DNA of 64,000 nt. Source: Quillaja saponaria (taxonomy: Eukaryota; Streptophyta; Magnoliopsida; Fabales; Quillajaceae). Below the pieces are notes generated by a model. The model did not search any database. It was not told the origin of the DNA and saw only the letters and a program-made list of their open reading frames with translations. Numbering within the stretch: position 1 is the stretch's first letter; each line of letters starts with the position of its first letter. Position numbers and translations under genes: made by a program. Positions 13,487 to 25,047 of the stretch are shown piece by piece. Location of the stretch: positions 6,944,001 through 7,008,000 of the forward strand of contig CM055611.1 in NCBI GenBank assembly GCA_029379385.1, written 5' to 3'.

Positions 13487-13626
13487 GTGTTTGTGGTCTT
13501 TTATAGAGGTCTTGTTTTTGATTTTTTTGCTGCCACCCTTAACCTTGATGCAATATTTTATTCCTAAGGTCCTCATCTTCCCTCATTACAAAACTCGATG
13601 TCGAGTTTTTTCCAACAAGAGGATAA

Positions 13627-13940
13627 TGATGGGGAATGAATTTATATTTCTACATATGTTTATTGTTTTATGTAAGTATATGTTCTATTATGTAAAATTA
13701 GAATTTATGAATTTATTTATTAGTATTTAGGTTATTTACGTTTTTGTGCTAGGATTCTATGTAATGTCTATATAAAGGCTTATTATCCATTTGTTTGAAA
13801 ACCTTTGAAAAATTGAATATTGAAAGCATTATTGTGAGTTTCCTAACCCTAGCTTTATCTAATTCTCACTCAATTTCTTGCTTCCATACTTATTCATCCT
13901 ACTATCTAATTTCCCTATTTTCATTAATTGTCCTACATCA
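13627..13940 (+). repeat. 3' LTR of the non-autonomous element
   Basis: 314 bp, clearly homologous to 11500-11860 with many substitutions and deletions, so the insertion is old. Confidence 0.9.
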
Positions 13941-14542
13941 CTACCTCTACTTCATATACTATGTCCTCTATTGCAAAGTACAAATTCTCTTAGCTTTGCG
14001 AATCAAAGAGGAATTTGAGAGTAGGGGTTTTCTTTCAATGGAGAGAGCAAAGAGTCGAAGCTCAAAGGAACTTTCAAGAAGTCAAATCTGACTTGTGAAT
14101 GAAAAAGGTAGGTTTTTTTTTTTTTTTTTGGCCTAAACAGTTGTCTTTTGCTTTAGTCATGTCTGCACCGAGTTCAATCCATATCCTAACAGAGTCTAAA
14201 TCATACAAGCCGTATCCTGTAATTTTATTTTATTTTTTTGGAAAAAATACTTTGGATACGTAACATGTTGGATTATTCGACACCGACACCCTTGTAAACT
14301 AGCAAATCCAAGCTTCATAGTTGAAAAGAAAGAACTTACTTGGCACAGGAGAAGCGATCAGAGAAACTTTCCTTCATCCCCTTCACTTCTCTTGATTGTG
14401 TTATTACTTACTAGCTCTCACAATTACTTATCAAGCTAGGTTGCTACTCATTTTTTATGCAACCAAAACGCATGCACTTAAAATGAATGGGCCAAGCTAC
14501 CAATTGTTACTTCGATCATCTTTAACATATCATACAAAATTA

Positions 14543-14641
14543 TATAATATAAGATTATACAATGTAATATGTTGTATAGTTATTTCATTATAATACTATT
14601 GTCTTATCATTTTCCCTTACATTGTATAACTTTATATTATC
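14543..14641. repeat. small hairpin, MITE-like inverted repeat
   Basis: TATAATATAAGATTATACAA (14543-14562, continuing to 14567) is the reverse complement, with two mismatches, of 14617-14641. The loop is about 50 bp. Too small to assign to a superfamily. Confidence 0.6.
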
Positions 14642-15837
14642 AGGCATAGTATAAGAATTGGGTCAACAATAAGCTTATACTATCATGTTACTATCAAATA
14701 TTGTATAATAACCAACTAGATAGTTTAAATGCGCCAAATGAGGCCTTAAGTCTCTTGCATCAAACAAAAAAAAAACAAAAAACAAGAAGAAGAAGAAATC
14801 TCACTTTATTTTAGAATGAATTAAAAGATCTAAAGTTTCTTTAGAAGATTAATATTAATATTTTTATAATTTTCTTTCATCAAAATCTTTTTACCTTGCT
14901 GTAGTACATTTTTTACCATTTGTACAATTTTATATAGCTAGTTTGTGTTATTCAAAGTTAATTAGACTAATTATTCTCGATCCATTGTTTAGTCTTAATT
15001 TACTCAAATCCTTAAATGATTAGCTAGATCTAACTCTATTGTAGTCTATATATACAAGCTCTCTTCTTACCAAATATATACATAGACTCTCTTTATTTTA
15101 ACTATTCATTATATTCAATGTACAATTCAAATTCATCCTGTTTCTCTTCAAAATTAAGGTTAGCCCTAAGGAGCAACCGCCTCTCTGGTGAACACTGGAT
15201 GGGCTATGTTGGCACTTACTGAAGCTGCCCAGGTAAAGGAACATAATTAAACCAACATCTAATACTCCATTTGGTCACTTGTTCTGCTGTTGTAACCATA
15301 AGATCATCTAGGCTCCAAGAGATGCAGCCCCGTTGCATAGGGCAGCTAAGATGTTGTTACAAGTAGAATGAGACTTACTTTTCGGTTTTATATGACATTT
15401 TTAGCAGCCCTCCTGTGTGAAAATCATGACTCTTGTTACAAGCAAAGATATAAATATAATAATAAACTCCATATAATGGAAAGCTCTACTGGCACTTCAT
15501 GAAAAAAGAATCCATAAAACACACTGCTTTTCATCTTCTGTGGGATAAATATCGTATCCAAATAGTTTTAAAGCTATTTTATCTCACAATGTGGACAATC
15601 AATATGTAATGTGTATTCTTGCAAAATTGTACCGACCATCCACCAGCCTTGATCGATTTCCGCCCTGATATCTATATCTATATCTTCTGAAAGAAACAGA
15701 TCCTGCCATATAGATTTTACCAACACTTGATAATTAATTTGCACTCCCAGGCGGATCTATTTTGTTTTTAACTTGTGAGTAGACTTTCATGTAAATGGAA
15801 GGCTTGCAGAAGCTGCTGCTACATGCCTACATGACAA
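14642..15837. other. region downstream of UTP21, including its probable 3' UTR
   Basis: No coding features recognised. Transcripts of UTP21 (minus strand) should end somewhere here; I cannot place the poly(A) site. Confidence 0.5.
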
Positions 15838-18800
15838 CTACAACTGTGAATTACTAAGAAAGGCAACTACGCATCTCGCACTTTGAAACAATTTCTCTAC
15901 TCTCTGCCATACGACACATTGGATATCAAGAAGCTTTCTTGCTTTATCCTGGAGCCTTGATTGGCACCGAATTGTCTCACCATGTATCTAGCAAGAAAGA
16001 GAAAAAAATGAGTTGAAAACATTTAATCTAGAAATTTCTTCCAATCTTCTATCAATTTGAATAAAAACACTTCTATGGAGAGCAGTTACAGATGGATAAG
16101 ACATAGGAAAGGTCCTAACCTTCAAGAATAACCTGATGACAGCTTGCAGAAACTCAAAATTGCTTCTGTGGGAAGTCTCGTGTATAAAATAATCTAGAAG
16201 CAGTTCAAGGGAGAACAACTCAAGTCTGTTCTCAGGTTCCTGCTGATCATCATCATCTATGATTTGAAGCATTCGAAGTTCCATATCCAAGGTTGATGGA
16301 GATAACCCTTTTAAATAATCAGTGAAAGCTGAAACTAAAATTTACGAAGTACAATAACATTAGATCAATGATGTGCTTCCAACAAATCCCCCAGGACAAT
16401 GAACAAAAAACTTTTGACTGACTCATAAAAGATAACATAACAAAATCAAGTGAATAATAAAAATAAGGAGCTACTTACAATTTTTTGTCTCTGCAGAGGA
16501 TTGAAGAAGATTCACAAAATGGGTTGGTGGCGTGTCCAATTTTATCTTGGTGTCCGTTTCACCGTCATCTTTTGCATCCATCTCGTCCTCTGCCGGCTTA
16601 CTAGGTTTGAACAATATTTCCCCAGAAAGTGATGGAATGGAAGGCAAGAAGAATGGAGCCTTTTCAGGTTTCTTTGGAGGTTCAATTGGTTTATTGCGGG
16701 CCTGGATATTGAAGTTTCAGGTTTCCAAGAAGCAAAATAAAAATTGTTAAAGTCTAAGTATAAAAGAAATAAGAATATACATGAAAGAAATTGCAGAGGT
16801 GAGTTATGACCTTTATGATGTCCAAATTGATCAAGCTTTGCCACTGGCTCTTAGGCAATAGTGAGAGTGTAACAAGATCTGGAATTTGCTTATCTCTTGT
16901 AAAACCTAGAGCATCCTTAGGCTGAGAGATGCTCACGACAACCTTCTCAGAATCCTTTACCTTTTCAGAGTCATCAACTTGTGAATGCTCCTTAGAAGAT
17001 ACAGATGGTAGCTTAACACTCACAACCTCTTTCCCACTTGCATAGGAATCAATGTTTGAAGCACCAGAGAACATCGCCTGATTTACCCTGATAGAAATTC
17101 TGGCTATTAAATGTGTGATTATAAACATGTTCATTTTTCTGTTGTGAGATTTAATGTATTGGATGAAATATGTCATTTTGATCATGTTTTAGATTCCAAA
17201 CATGTTAATGTGGGGTTTGATTATACCTTTCAAGTTTGGTATATTCAATGAAGGCAAACATAAGAAATAAAATTGAAGCCTCACCAGAGGTAGACCCCAT
17301 TTTGATCGACATGCGTAGTTGCTAATATATCCATATTCGGCGACATAGATAACGCCGTAATAGCCACATCAACATGTATTGCATCTATCTGTCTTGCCAA
17401 GATAACATCCCAAATTCGAAGACTACCATCCATACTAGACGACAAAAGCCATTTCCCATCCTCACTGAAACACAAATCCGTTACACGATCTGTATGACCT
17501 TCAAACTTACGAACCATTCTAAGTGCCACGATATCAAACAAACGAATAACTAAATCATCAGTGACAGTAGCCAGAAGACCTGAAAATCACCACACCAAAA
17601 AAAAGTTGGTCTGATTACAACATGATCCAAGGAGTATGAATTATGAAGTGCAAACTGCAAACATAAACATAATCAGAAAACACTGCAAACAGAAACAAGT
17701 TACCATTAAGACGATGGTAAACTATCTTGACAACAGAATAACCAATTTCCCATCTAGATTTAAGTTCTCGTTCCTTGAAATTCCAAACCTGCATGGTAGA
17801 AAAAATTATAATGAAGACTTTTTGCAGAGATCACCTCATAATAACAAAACTGGTTCTGCTTGCTCAGTAAATATGTATCAAGCTTTTTTCTTTCTTCTTC
17901 TTTTTTTTTGGGAGGGGGGAGGGGGGAGGGGGGAGGGGGGTGTTGATTCTCTAATAAGAAATTCACACCTTTATATCTCCATGATATCCAGCACTTATCA
18001 TCAGGGTATTTGTCGAATCACAAGCAACCCCAACCACTTCCCCATCATGAGCACAACTTTTTTGTTCGGACATGTCAAGGTAAGCACCTCGACTGAATCC
18101 AGATTGAAGGTTAAATCGCTCAATCCAACCACCCGTTGTCCCTAATAGTGCAAAATTGCCACATGCACTGATGGCACAAGTCTGTCACAATATAAAATTA
18201 GCAGTCAACTTCTAAACCACTATCTTTTTTTAATAAAAGAACTTTCAAAAGGAAAGCAATCCAAGAGAGTTTTCTGCCTATTCTATGATATCTATTTGTA
18301 ATAGGTGTATAGGAATATATAGGTGTACTATGTAGTCCCGCATTGTTTAGATGTGGTAGCTATGATTGATCTTTTGGTGTAAATAATTATCATGGTGATT
18401 ACAGCTTGTAACGAAACTAATGTGCCATTAGCATATCCATAGATAGTACTTGCATTCTCTCTGGCCTGGTATTTCTGTTCATTCTTCCCTTTTCCATGCC
18501 TTCTCCTTAGCCTGGTATTGTGGGCATAGTCTTTAATATAATTCAAGCTACAACCCACAATATTTATTTATACCAAAAGGTCAAACATAGACTACCACAT
18601 CTAAACAATGTGGGACAACATACTAAACCTATATATTCTAACTAGGTGAATGACAACCGTGCACGTATTTTAACAGAAAAATAAAGGCAGGGCCCACCTC
18701 TTAGAGTTAAAGTTCGTGAATGGATCCAATTGCTTTGTCATGATATAAGCAATATCATGCACCACCATTTAATTAGAAGAAATATTGAAAATTAACAGGA

Positions 18801-21800
18801 GATTTTAATTTCTTACTACATTGAAAGAAACGAATGTCTTGCAACTTGAAGATAAATTCGTTTAAACAAAGAAATAAAAAAACTCGAGAAAGTGAGACAA
18901 ATTGGAACCCTGACCTTCACAGGCGTCGGATTTTCTGGGCTTGGAGTCAATATATGCTCACCAAGAACAAAGTTTTGAAGTCTCCACACATATGCCTGGG
19001 TAGTATCCATATGACATGTAACCACATTGCACCAATCCCTTTCTCTAATTTCAGCTGAAATTAATTGTTGACAAAAAAAGGAGTAAAACTAGGAAACTTC
19101 TTATATTACAAACAATTGCTTTACTTGTAAAGTATACTAGCTCTTTTTAACTCTAAAATTCTATATTTATTTAGAGTAAATAAATGGCAGCTTTCTCTCT
19201 ACCCATTTGTCATTATAATAAAAGTCACTACAATGGCTCTAAAAAATAAAAAGATAAGTTAAAGCAGGTTCTTAGGTGAGATAAATTAAAGGCTAAGGGC
19301 TTGGTAAAGAAAATCACTAAATTCAAATTATTAATTTTTTTTTTTTTTGGAAACACCTGATTAAAAGATGTATTCTCAAATTTCAACAGCTATATCTGAA
19401 GTTTTAACATCCCAAAAATAGAAATAAATTTATTAGTATATTCTTAAAGTTTCTGTTTAAAGCAAATCATCTAAGAAGTATATAGCAGTAAAAAATTAGC
19501 AACAAGTACATTATAAGTAATCTCAATAATGTGACAACCAGACTATGAGGCTCAACAAATCCAGAGCAAAAAAGGAACTCTTTAACTAGTTTCTTGGAGG
19601 AAGAAATGGTGTGCTAAGTCATGGTTTGACTTTCAAATGTCATTTTCGAATTTAGGCTTTCTCTTTTCTTTTTGTATCACAGACAAAATAAATTAGATAT
19701 AGATAACTGGTAAATAACTCTGCGGAGCCAATACAATAAAGAAACTAAAATTGAAGGTGTAGGGTGGTAAAATATAAAGTTGAATAAAATCATGGATTAA
19801 CAAATTGCATCTGAAGTTTCTGTATGTAAAGACCACTACTTGAAAAAAACAAATAAGAAATAATTAGTAAATGAAAGGAGTTCATTCACATTGAATTGAC
19901 AAGCATAAAGAGGAATCTTCCGAAGTCCTTACCACAATCAAATGCAATGACAGGCTTAAGTTTTATCTCTTCTTCCTGTATAAACATGTAAATAAACATA
20001 TCAGAATGTCAAAGATGGACAAGAGGAGAGAGAAATTACAAAAGTAATTGATGGAGTTTGAGAAAAGAAAACAGTACATCTTAGTGATTTAGAGTTCAAA
20101 CAAGAAATTATCCACTAATCATCAAAATAGAATAGCTAAAATAATCCAGTAAAGCCTACAAAAATTTGGAGGTAGAGGCCTATTGAGTAGCCTGCCCTGG
20201 TGATTCCCCTCCCCACTTTGGCTGGCATGTCCATTAAATGGGAGAGCTATCATTTGGCTACAAGAGTCACTGAATGCTGGATGTATCACTGTCTGAAGCT
20301 ATTGTAACTAACCAAGTAAAAATTCTAAGCTATAGTAATAGTACTGAGTGCATCTTTCACAGCATATAAGGCATGTCTGATGATCCAGGCACATCCAAAC
20401 AAGCATAAATGTAATTTGTTTTCTCAACTATGAGATTCAGTTTCCTAGATAAAGCAATGGACAAATAGGCTGCAATAAATAACATGGTCAAACATGTTTG
20501 TCATTTGAAGCTGGACTAGTAATAATGTGGTGAAGGTTCTTTTTTTTATATATAGGTAATGAGGTGAAGGGTTCTTTTTTATAAGTAATGTTGTGAAGGG
20601 TTCTTTTTTATAAGTAATGTCGTGAAGGGTTCTTGTACCAAAAACATCAAATCTTGATGATTAGGCAATGAATGGGGATATAAGCAATGATACAAGCTCG
20701 CAAATGCTACCACCTAAGAATTAACAGTACCAGTACTTATCTCAGTCATACCTTCACTTTCAGTTTCTTGGCACGTTTAGATATATGACGTTGAGAAAGC
20801 TCCCTGCTTTGTTGATCCTAATAAAACACAAAGCAACAATTAATGCAAGCAGAGCATAAATAAAGTACACAATTAACAAAAACTTAGGCATAAGTTGCAT
20901 TTATGAATAAAATTGAGGAAGCTAAAGTCTACGTGTACATATAGAAAACCCTAAGGGAGGGAGCGAGGGCAAGAGAACATAAAGAAATGGGGTTAATATT
21001 TCTATTCTTTGAGGGTACAATATTAATCTCTACTAGAGAAAACCTAAAGTTGGGAGGTCTTTTCAATTTTGTTTATACAAAAATGCTATAACACTGATGG
21101 CACCAATCCCACTGATGTAGGCCATTTCCAAAACAAAAGGAAATCATGGGGGTAAACCACAACAAAGTAGCACAAGTGAGTGCAATACATGTCTATGTTA
21201 AACAATCCTTTCGCAAAGTTTAGATCCTAAAGATACTTAAACTAGCAAGAACTTGTTGAACGCAACTTGTTTTAAGAACATAATTGTTGGCTTCAGGGCT
21301 TTTACATGGGTATTTCAGAGAAAGAGCGGGAGACCTATTGCTCCAATTGTTGTGGTGAGCTGCCTCTATTTTACTTCTTTCTGCCTTCTCTACTTTCTAC
21401 AGAGGATACACTGCCCTCCTATACTTTCCTACCAATATTTAATTTTCTATATTTATATGTATGTTCAAGTTTAGACAGTCTCTCTAACTGCATGAAATAT
21501 CATATAGATGACAACATACTTAAGAGAGAGAAAAAAGGTGGGGAACAGAAAAGTACAACAGCTTGAGTCTCGGTTAATAACCATATCAAGTAACTTCCAA
21601 ATCATAGAGAGACTATTATGTCCTATTAATGACCGATATCAAACCTGGATAACAGAAAAAAGGCGAAAGGCACGATCCTGGACCAGCAGATAGAATATGT
21701 CTCCCGTTTGCATAAAACCTGTAATATATGATTATGATGAGTTGAAAAGGTGAGTTGCTTGGTGCGTATTGAGTATTCAAACAGTGAATGAACTAGGTAA

Positions 21801-24353
21801 ATAAAATTTATATATACAATAAAACAACATGGAAGGAATAAATTCCAAATCAAAATTAATCCATAGAAAATGGATATTACTTTATGCAGAGCGGAGGTGC
21901 ACTGTGTCCACTTCGGAAGCGCAAAAGACGAGGATCACCATCACTTGTGTCAAAAATCCACATCTATGCAATAGCACAAGTCAGATTTATTTATTCTTCT
22001 TCAGGTAAAAAGTGACACAAGTGTTCATAAGATAAATCAAGCTACTAGTGAAACAGTGAGTCAATGAATAAGCATAGGATGGGTTAGAGACCAATAAATA
22101 ATTATCAAGATAAATCAACCCCAAGGCTTTTCCTTTAAAAGAGAAATCGGTTGGGTACCAGCTGCAGTATTGGTGCTTAAAAGAAAAGAAAGAATTTGAA
22201 ATTCAGGATTCTGATATAAAGATTAATAAACAAGAAAACAAGCTAAGTACAAAAGTATTTGAATGAACAAAAACCAAAGCACACGTAGATAAAGGTGAAA
22301 TTACAAAGATGGTTTGCTAAAATAGATATAACAATATGATTTTGTAACTATTTTTGATTAATTATCTTTCTTTCAAAATGACTTTTAATTAACAGAAATC
22401 TTTTTCTAAATTACATCCACTGCATACAATTGTTCAACATATGTTTCATCAAGAAAAGAACATAAAACTGCTCTTACTTTGATGGAGTTGTCTACTGATG
22501 AACTCATTAGCACTGGCTCATTAGCAAAAAAATGTAGTGAAGTAATTGAACTATCATGAGCCTCTCTTATGACTGATTGGAGCCTTTTCTTTTCAAGATT
22601 CCATATACTTATGACACCAGACGAACCTCCTGAAGCTAGAAGCGGCTGTCCATCTGAATGAGATAGAGTAGACCAAATAAAAAAGTCAAAGAGAATGGGA
22701 GAAATTGACTTTTGAGTTTTGAGGTATATATCTGTTGAACTATGTCAAAGAAAGTTGTTTCAATGCATAGGGAAGCAATGTTTATGACATGTTGTTCCAG
22801 AATTATAATGTATACCAGAGGATTCAGATTATAGAAAAAGCAAAATCATCTGTGAAAGAAAAAAACTTAGCTCCAATAGCAAGTTCATTTCATTTCTTGT
22901 TTAACTTCCAAATCATTGCACAGACATGGTCAAGAAAGAAAAAGCTTAGCTCCAAAGCTATCACGTATCTAAGATGGGTGCAGTAACAATTAGAATTATG
23001 AAATATAATCAATATAGTTCTTACCAGTGCTAAAAGACAAGGCAGTCACAGAACCTCGTGTTGAATGTGTAAATGTAACTAACTCTTCATCATAGCGGAT
23101 GTTGTGAACATGAATCTTTCCATCAGCACAGCCAACTGCAACAACATCAAGTGCAGGGGATGAAACACAACTGCAGATAGATGAATTCCATCCCCTAAAC
23201 TCAAATAGCTTTTTCTTTGTGCTAATATTCCAAAGCTGCAAAGAACCTTCCTCACTCCCAAGAAGAACCTGTGCACATGCTTCTTAAAACATTAACATCT
23301 TTTTTTAAAAGTGCATCTGATACATCCACTGGAAAGTTGCTAAATTTGCAAATTCTGTAAGGTTAAAGAGGTGTACCTTATTTAGGTAAGTGTCTGGATG
23401 CATTACACAACTAGGTGTAAATTTTTTGTCCATCACCATGTGCCCAAACGGTGCTAGGTTCTGGTCAATTCCTTTGAAAGCCCATATAAACATGTTACCA
23501 TGAACATCACCACTTAGTATATGTTCTCCGAACAATAGCAATAAATTGACCTTAGCACTATGCCTGCTCCAAGTTGCGACCTAAAACAGTCATTTACATT
23601 AATCTGACAAATGCTTCTCAAAAAACTCTGCATGCACTTTATGCACGTAGACTGCGGTTGACATAAAGTAAAACGTTCTATTCAAAGGTTCAAAGCTAAG
23701 AGGAAGCAAGATAATGCTACATTGTACATTGTACAATAATTATACATAGGAAAATAAAATTAAAGGGTATAAAAAAATAAAAATAAATAAAAACCCTTAG
23801 AGGACCTCACATTTCTAATCTAAGTCTAACTTCATATAACAAATGTAAGCAACAACATATAAAATTAAACAAAAGAGCAACCTGGTGGGCGCGCTTGAAA
23901 ACTGCAATGTCATTCCCGTATGCAGCAAAAGTATATTCGCGATAGGAAGCAAGAGCTCTAATCTTCTTTGGAAGTTGAGGACCTTAACGAAGCAAGCAAT
24001 TAACAAGAATAATGAGATTATCCAGAAAATCAAAGAGGAAAAAGTGAAACATGTGGAAAGAAGCATCCTACCAACAAGAACCAAATTGAGCTTTGCACAC
24101 TGTACATATAGCAAAAAATACATAAATAAGATCAACCATCAATTTGAAATTATAACATGCCCTTAGTTATATCAAGAACAAAAACAATTAATTTGAAGAA
24201 AACAAATGCAAATGCTTCGGAAATTACATTATAAATCTGAAAAGCTTTGCCAACACTAACGGTGACGAAGGTTTCAGTGCCAAGTCTCTGAACAGAGAAG
24301 GGTACGCTACTTGTTATGTACCCGATTGCTCTGAAGGGTTCGAATATACCCAT
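15838..24353 (-). CDS. UTP21: U3 small nucleolar RNA-associated protein 21 (UTP21/WDR36), 18 coding exons
   Basis: UTP21 is a UTP-B subunit of the small-subunit processome, acting in nucleolar 18S pre-rRNA processing. Coding exons, in transcript order: 24353-24228, 24099-24072, 23982-23882, 23580-23377, 23268-23025, 22653-22478, 21963-21881, 21718-21645, 20817-20752, 19975-19933, 19054-18915, 18181-17969, 17788-17704, 17579-17285, 17087-16811, 16701-16479, 16334-16120, 15987-15838. All junctions are GT-AG and phases agree, except exon 8 (74 bp where 73 are needed). The product would be about 913 residues. Residues 1 to about 626 form WD-repeat propellers (for example DGSLRIWD, DGKIHVHN, GDVHGNMFIW); a charged linker follows, then the Utp21 C-terminal domain (about 690-913, including LSPSTLDMELRML and FELLLDYF-like helices). 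The start MGIFEPFRAIGYI fits the family. Exon 17 could also begin at 16329. Confidence 0.95.
17910..17940 (+). repeat. (AGGGGGG)4 G-rich minisatellite in UTP21 intron 12
   Basis: Four G6 runs separated by single A, preceded by a poly-T run. It lies about 29 nt inside the donor of a 180-bp intron. The UTP21 transcript carries the C-rich strand, while the plus strand could fold as a G-quadruplex. Confidence 0.9.
18313..18639. mobile_element. MITE/foldback element with ~70-bp inverted repeats in UTP21 intron 11
   Basis: The left arm (18313-18386, containing CATTGTTTAGATGTGGTAG) is the near-perfect reverse complement of the right arm (about 18563-18639, CTACCACATCTAAACAATG). The interior of about 180 bp has no recognisable coding. 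Target duplication not clear. Confidence 0.85.
20524..20635. repeat. tandem ~30-bp repeat in UTP21 intron 9
   Basis: About four copies of GTGAAGGGTTCTTTTTTATA followed by AGTAATGT, the first with a longer T/A run. Confidence 0.85.
21645..21718 (-). other. UTP21: UTP21 exon 8 with a 1-nt insertion (frameshift)
   Basis: The preceding exon ends in phase 2 and the next begins GAT CAA in phase 0, so this exon needs 73 bp but has 74. The conserved WD text LSAG-QDRAFRLFSVIQ is recovered by ignoring one base in GGTCCAGG (plus-strand CCTGGACC, 21677-21684). As written, the frame leaves the family sequence after LSAG and soon meets a stop. No alternative splice site nearby restores phase. Confidence 0.85.
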
Positions 24354-24429
24354 CTTCTACCCTTGTCTCTTTAAAGGTTTACAGTAGGAGAGTGGTACAG
24401 AGCAAGAGTTTCAGAAATAAGTTTTCTTC

Positions 24430-24445
24430 AGGGTTTAGGGTTTTT
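24430..24445 (-). promoter_or_regulatory. telo-box in the UTP21 5' region
   Basis: Minus strand AAAAACCCTAAACCCT, about 80 bp upstream of the UTP21 ATG. Telo-boxes (AAACCCTAA) are enriched near transcription starts of plant ribosomal-protein and ribosome-biogenesis genes, which matches the function of UTP21. I cannot place the transcription start itself. Confidence 0.65.
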
Positions 24446-24620
24446 GACGCAGGGATGAGAAGAAAATAGCGGGTGAGCTGCGGCACGCACCGTTTTGCCT
24501 GCAAAGCCCTGATTTGGGTTTTAAAAATAGGAAAACACTAACAATGGTAGTGTAAAAAATTTTTGAACTGATGTGTAGTTGTAATAATTTTTTATTTTTT
24601 TCTCACAAGTAGTACCATAT

Positions 24621-25047
24621 TCTTGGATCGGGATCCTCTAAAATTCCTTATTTGTATAATTTTTTTAATTTTAGTCATTCATACTATTATTTTAAATCTC
24701 AACCATCCAAATAATTTAATTTTAAGTTATATTTATTTTATTTAATTAATTACTTAAAAATTATATTAAAAATATACCCTATTTTTATTCTAAATCATAA
24801 CCCTAACCCTAAGTCTAATACTAAACCTAACTCTAACTCTAATCCTAATCCTAACCCTAACCCTATCCTTAACACTAACTCTAATCCTAACTCTAAGTCT
24901 AATCATAATTCTATTAATTCTAATTTTAATCATAAATTATTTGAATGATTGAGATTAAAAAAAATAGTGTGAATGGCTAAGATTAAGAAAATTATATAAA
25001 TTCTACCAATAAAGAATTCTAGAGAATCCAAATTCTATATTCTTTGG
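24621..25047. mobile_element. MITE with ~105-bp inverted repeats and telomere-like interior
   Basis: The left arm (24621-24725, with TCTAAAATTCCTTATTTG and AAATCTCAACCATCCAAATA) pairs with the right arm (24935-25047; reverse complement TCTAGAATTCTTTATTGG ... AATCTCAATCATTCAAATA). The loop holds the CTAACC-type repeat at 24797-24922. No terminal transposase or clear target duplication. Confidence 0.8.
24797..24922. repeat. degenerate telomere-like array (CTAACC/CTAATC/CTAACT hexamers)
   Basis: About 20 hexamers in which CTAA is constant and the last two bases vary (CC, TC, CT). The period is 6, not the 7 of the canonical plant CCCTAAA repeat. It is wholly inside the MITE loop. Confidence 0.85.

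Larger units (their letters stand above)
11500..13940 (+). mobile_element. non-autonomous LTR retrotransposon, complete with both LTRs
   Basis: Two direct repeats (11500-11860 and 13627-13940) share TGATGGGGAATGAATTTAT at the start and TACATCA at the end. The primer binding site TGGTATCAGAGC follows the left LTR, and a purine tract (13617-13626) precedes the right LTR. The 1.77-kb interior lacks protease, integrase and RT. The text just before the right LTR (about 13590-13626, ACTCGATGTCGAGTTTTTTCC then a purine tract) is like the end of plant Ty3/gypsy pol, suggesting a deletion derivative of a gypsy element. Flanks CTATG (11495-11499) and CTACC (13941-13945) may be a decayed 5-bp duplication. 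Confidence 0.9.

Noticed and set aside
13268..13576. Overlapping frames on both strands as possible host genes
   Set aside because: They lie between two LTRs with PBS and PPT, so they belong to a non-autonomous retroelement, not to a host gene.
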